From Thermoplasmatota archaeon (GTDB lineage Archaea > Thermoplasmatota > JAQUQK01), in contig JAQUQK010000102.1 in NCBI GenBank assembly GCA_028716125.1, positions 1 to 6,879 on the forward strand: a stretch of DNA of 6,879 bases, in the 5' to 3' direction. Position 1 is the stretch's first letter; each line of letters begins with the position of its first letter. Of the stretch, positions 5,057 to 6,879 are shown piece by piece. Position numbers and translations under genes: made by a program. The notes under the pieces were generated by a model, which worked only from the letters and a program-made list of their open reading frames with translations, made no database searches and was not told the DNA's origin.

Positions 5057-6879
5057 TCAGGCGTTCTTTATCGGCATGCCAGATTTTGGAACATAGGTCT
5101 GCGTTGTGATTGTGATCTTGTAGTCGTTGCCTGTGTCTGCGCTATTGAGCATTGTCAGGCCCGATGGCGCAGTGAAATCTCCGCAGTCTCCGCATATCAC
5201 GCTGATTTTATAGGCTCCAACGCCATCATTCGATGCTGCTGATTTGGGTTCGAAAGTGTGCGACCATGAAGCAGTGCCGGAGCTACCGCGGGCATTTGCT
5301 GTGGATGGCGCCGAACCTTGCGCTGGCGAATCTGCGGACAACTGGAAGCCGAATGTGTCAGGCTGGTTTTGGAGGGCTATCAGTCCGGTTGTATCTGTGG
5401 TATCTGCCTCGTCCGTCCATGTTAGAGTGATTGTTATGGATTTCAGCAATTGCCCTTCGGCAAGCGCGAGCGCGTATTGTTCCGCCACTTGCGAATTTTC
5501 GTTTGCGTGGTTTGAGATTGTTGTGCCGGGGCCTGCGACGACGTTGTAATTGCCAAGATCAAAAGTTCCCTCGCCTGTTCCCTCATCCACGCCGTAATAG
5601 TGGCTTGTTCCCATTCCAAACGACAACACGAGCATTATCGGGATTAGCACGACCGGAATTATGAGCGATGCCTTGAAGTCGAATATCTTGAATATTGCAG
5701 GCTCCTTCACTTCGTCTTTTTTCTCTTGCGCGGCTGGCGCCTCTGCCGCCTGTATCTCCGCCGCCTTTGCTATTATCTCCTTGCCCCACTTCCTATAATA
5801 AAGCATGAAAAGAAGCAGCAGCAGAAGGCTCATCGCTATGAGCAGTCCGTAGAAGAAGTGCGGCATTTCCATTTCGATTCCTATTGCATCGGCGAGCTTT
5901 CCAAAGATAAGGGTTCCGCCGGCAAGACCTAGCATCGATGAAAGGAAATTGCAGCCGACGTAGGCGGACACTTTTTCTTTCGGCGCGAGCTTGGATATGA
6001 ATGAGAAATATCCGGGCGCAACCAGGAATTCGCCGATTGATGATACAACAGTGCCAACGATTACACCTGTAACATTCATGAAGAACCCTATGATTATTAT
6101 TCCAATCGCGTAAAGAAGCACGCCGGCCATCACAGACCTTAGCGACTCTATCTTTTCGCAGAACTTGCCAAGTGGGATGCCTAGCGCAATTATTGTGAGC
6201 GGATTGAAAAGGCTGATGAGCATCGGGCTGAACCATTCTGGAGTGAACTTGAACCCTATAACTATTATCGGAAGGGCGTTGAGCATCGTGGAATAAAGCC
6301 CCCAAAAGCCGCTGATGAGAAGCATCATTATTATGAATTTACCGTCCTTAAACGCAATTCTTATGTTGTTCAGCGCGTCCTTCACGCTCTTGACTTCGCC
6401 TGTTCGCGGAACTTCCTTGAAAAATAGCAATCCGATCAGGATGTTCAATGAAACCATTATCGCTCCGACCATGAAGACAATAGAATATGCCGATGTTGAT
6501 ACGATGCCGGCCTGCTCCAGCGCCACGTACGCCATAGGGAATACAAAGGCACCTAGGTTTACCACCCAGTAATAAATGCTGTATGCCTGGTTCCTGTCCT
6601 CTGAGGACGTGCACTTTGCGATTGTTGATTGAACCAATGGTTTGTAGCACCCGATGCCGAAGCCCACCGCCATTACGGATATTATCGCGGTAAACGCGCT
6701 ATTGGCAAATGAGAGCATCGCGTATGCCGCGGTCAGGAAAATGAATGCGAATATAATCTGCTTGCGGTATCCGATTTTTTCGGCCAGCGCGCCGCTGAGT
6801 ATCGGGATTCCGTATTGTATCGGGTACATGAATGCGGTAAGAGTGAGCGCAAGATCTTTTGGAAGGTGCAGATTATACA
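5057..6879 (-). CDS. POT/PTR2-type MFS transporter with an extra C-terminal helix and extracytoplasmic domain (runs off the right edge)
   Basis: Residues are numbered from the Met at 6829, but this Met is internal. The same frame stays open to the window edge and reads YNLHLPKDLALTLTAF before it, as expected for the TM1-TM2 loop of this family. Eleven helices are visible and TM1 should lie outside. The MFS motif A is GALAEKIGYRK (13-23). The sequence YSIYYWVVNLGAF (83-95) fits the PTR2 family signature as remembered. TM10 has IGEFLVAPG (265-273) followed by SKLAPKEK (279-286), matching the GELxxSPxG...KLAP pattern of proton-coupled oligopeptide transporters, including the conserved Glu (267). 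The natural substrate is therefore probably di- or tripeptides, but related POT members carry other solutes. The protein does not end after TM12 (about 345): a charged linker, a thirteenth helix (about 386-406) and about 180 residues of beta-rich sequence follow. The promoter lies outside the window. It converges on the repair gene with 6 nt between stops. Confidence 0.88.
   Translation of the reverse strand, partial: YNLHLPKDLALTLTAFMYPIQYGIPILSGALAEKIGYRKQIIFAFIFLTAAYAMLSFANSAFTAIISVMAVGFGIGCYKPLVQSTIAKCTSSEDRNQAYSIYYWVVNLGAFVFPMAYVALEQAGIVSTSAYSIVFMVGAIMVSLNILIGLLFFKEVPRTGEVKSVKDALNNIRIAFKDGKFIIMMLLISGFWGLYSTMLNALPIIVIGFKFTPEWFSPMLISLFNPLTIIALGIPLGKFCEKIESLRSVMAGVLLYAIGIIIIGFFMNVTGVIVGTVVSSIGEFLVAPGYFSFISKLAPKEKVSAYVGCNFLSSMLGLAGGTLIFGKLADAIGIEMEMPHFFYGLLIAMSLLLLLLFMLYYRKWGKEIIAKAAEIQAAEAPAAQEKKDEVKEPAIFKIFDFKASLIIPVVLIPIMLVLSFGMGTSHYYGVDEGTGEGTFDLGNYNVVAGPGTTISNHANENSQVAEQYALALAEGQLLKSITITLTWTDEADTTDTTGLIALQNQPDTFGFQLSADSPAQGSAPSTANARGSSGTASWSHTFEPKSAASNDGVGAYKISVICGDCGDFTAPSGLTMLNSADTGNDYKITITTQTYVPKSGMPIKNA
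5060..5611 (-). other. C-terminal extracytoplasmic beta-rich domain of the transporter
   Basis: This segment encodes residues about 407-590 of the transporter. With both ends of the 12-helix core in the cytoplasm, the extra helix at about 386-406 would put this part outside the cell. It is rich in Ser, Thr, Gly and Ala, with alternating hydrophobic strands such as SITITLTWTDE (464-474), TFGFQLSADSP (492-502), GAYKISVICGDC (538-549) and DYKITITTQTYV (569-580), suggesting a beta-sandwich. TLTWTDE and the GAYKISV strand recall P-domain or prepeptidase C-terminal (PPC) modules, but I do not recognise it firmly. A CGDC pair (546-549) could form a disulfide or bind a metal. Confidence 0.65.

Noticed and set aside
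5057..5716. A frameshift or assembly join creating the transporter tail
   Set aside because: The frame is continuous, codon use looks similar on both sides, and the linker and extra helix form a sensible bridge, so a real fusion is preferred, but only read-level data or homologs can exclude a join.
5793..6305. A 170-codon minus-strand open frame within the transporter region
   Set aside because: It is a shifted frame of the POT transporter; its product is Arg/His/Cys-rich with no recognisable motifs, while the main frame shows clear membrane helices and family signatures.
1..6879. tRNA, rRNA, CRISPR arrays, insertion sequences, inverted repeats or attachment sites
   Set aside because: I looked and saw none; nearly all of the window is covered by the five coding regions, and the only spacer over 100 nt is the divergent promoter region.

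Overview
The window looks like part of a microbial chromosome, more likely archaeal than bacterial. It is compact, of roughly 50% G+C by eye, and holds five protein genes with no RNA genes, insertion sequences or CRISPR. The case for an archaeon rests on an A/T-rich TATA-like element between the divergent genes, Shine-Dalgarno variants of the GGTG/GGAAGTGA type, an oligo-T tract rather than a hairpin after one gene, and a surface enzyme held by a C-terminal membrane helix with a short basic tail. None of these is decisive. The PAS and DNA-repair genes have close bacterial-looking relatives, and the element also contains a perfect TATAAT. A DPANN-type lineage is a guess.

Layout. (1) Positions 1-3872, minus strand: a two-gene glycan-degradation operon. 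A secreted, membrane-anchored GH35 beta-galactosidase-type enzyme is followed 4 nt later by a GH92 alpha-mannosidase-type lipoprotein, which runs off the left edge. (2) About 3873-4005: a short divergent promoter region with a near-palindromic A/T element that could serve both directions. (3) 4006-5050, plus strand: a two-gene unit made of a small stand-alone PAS-domain protein and an AlkD/COG4912-type DNA alkylation repair protein, 4 nt apart. (4) 5057-6879, minus strand: a POT/PTR2-type MFS transporter that meets the repair gene tail to tail with 6 nt between stops. It runs off the right edge and carries an unusual extra helix and extracytoplasmic beta-rich domain at its C terminus.

Together, the GH35 and GH92 enzymes would trim galactose and mannose from glycans or glycoproteins at the outer face of the cell. 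The POT-type transporter, if it moves peptides as its family usually does, could take up the peptide part of degraded glycoproteins. That link is inference, because the transporter is not in the same operon. The PAS/AlkD pair looks like an unrelated sensing and repair unit.

The most unusual item is the transporter with its C-terminal outer domain. The second is the pair of exo-glycosidases anchored by two different mechanisms, in what may be an archaeon.
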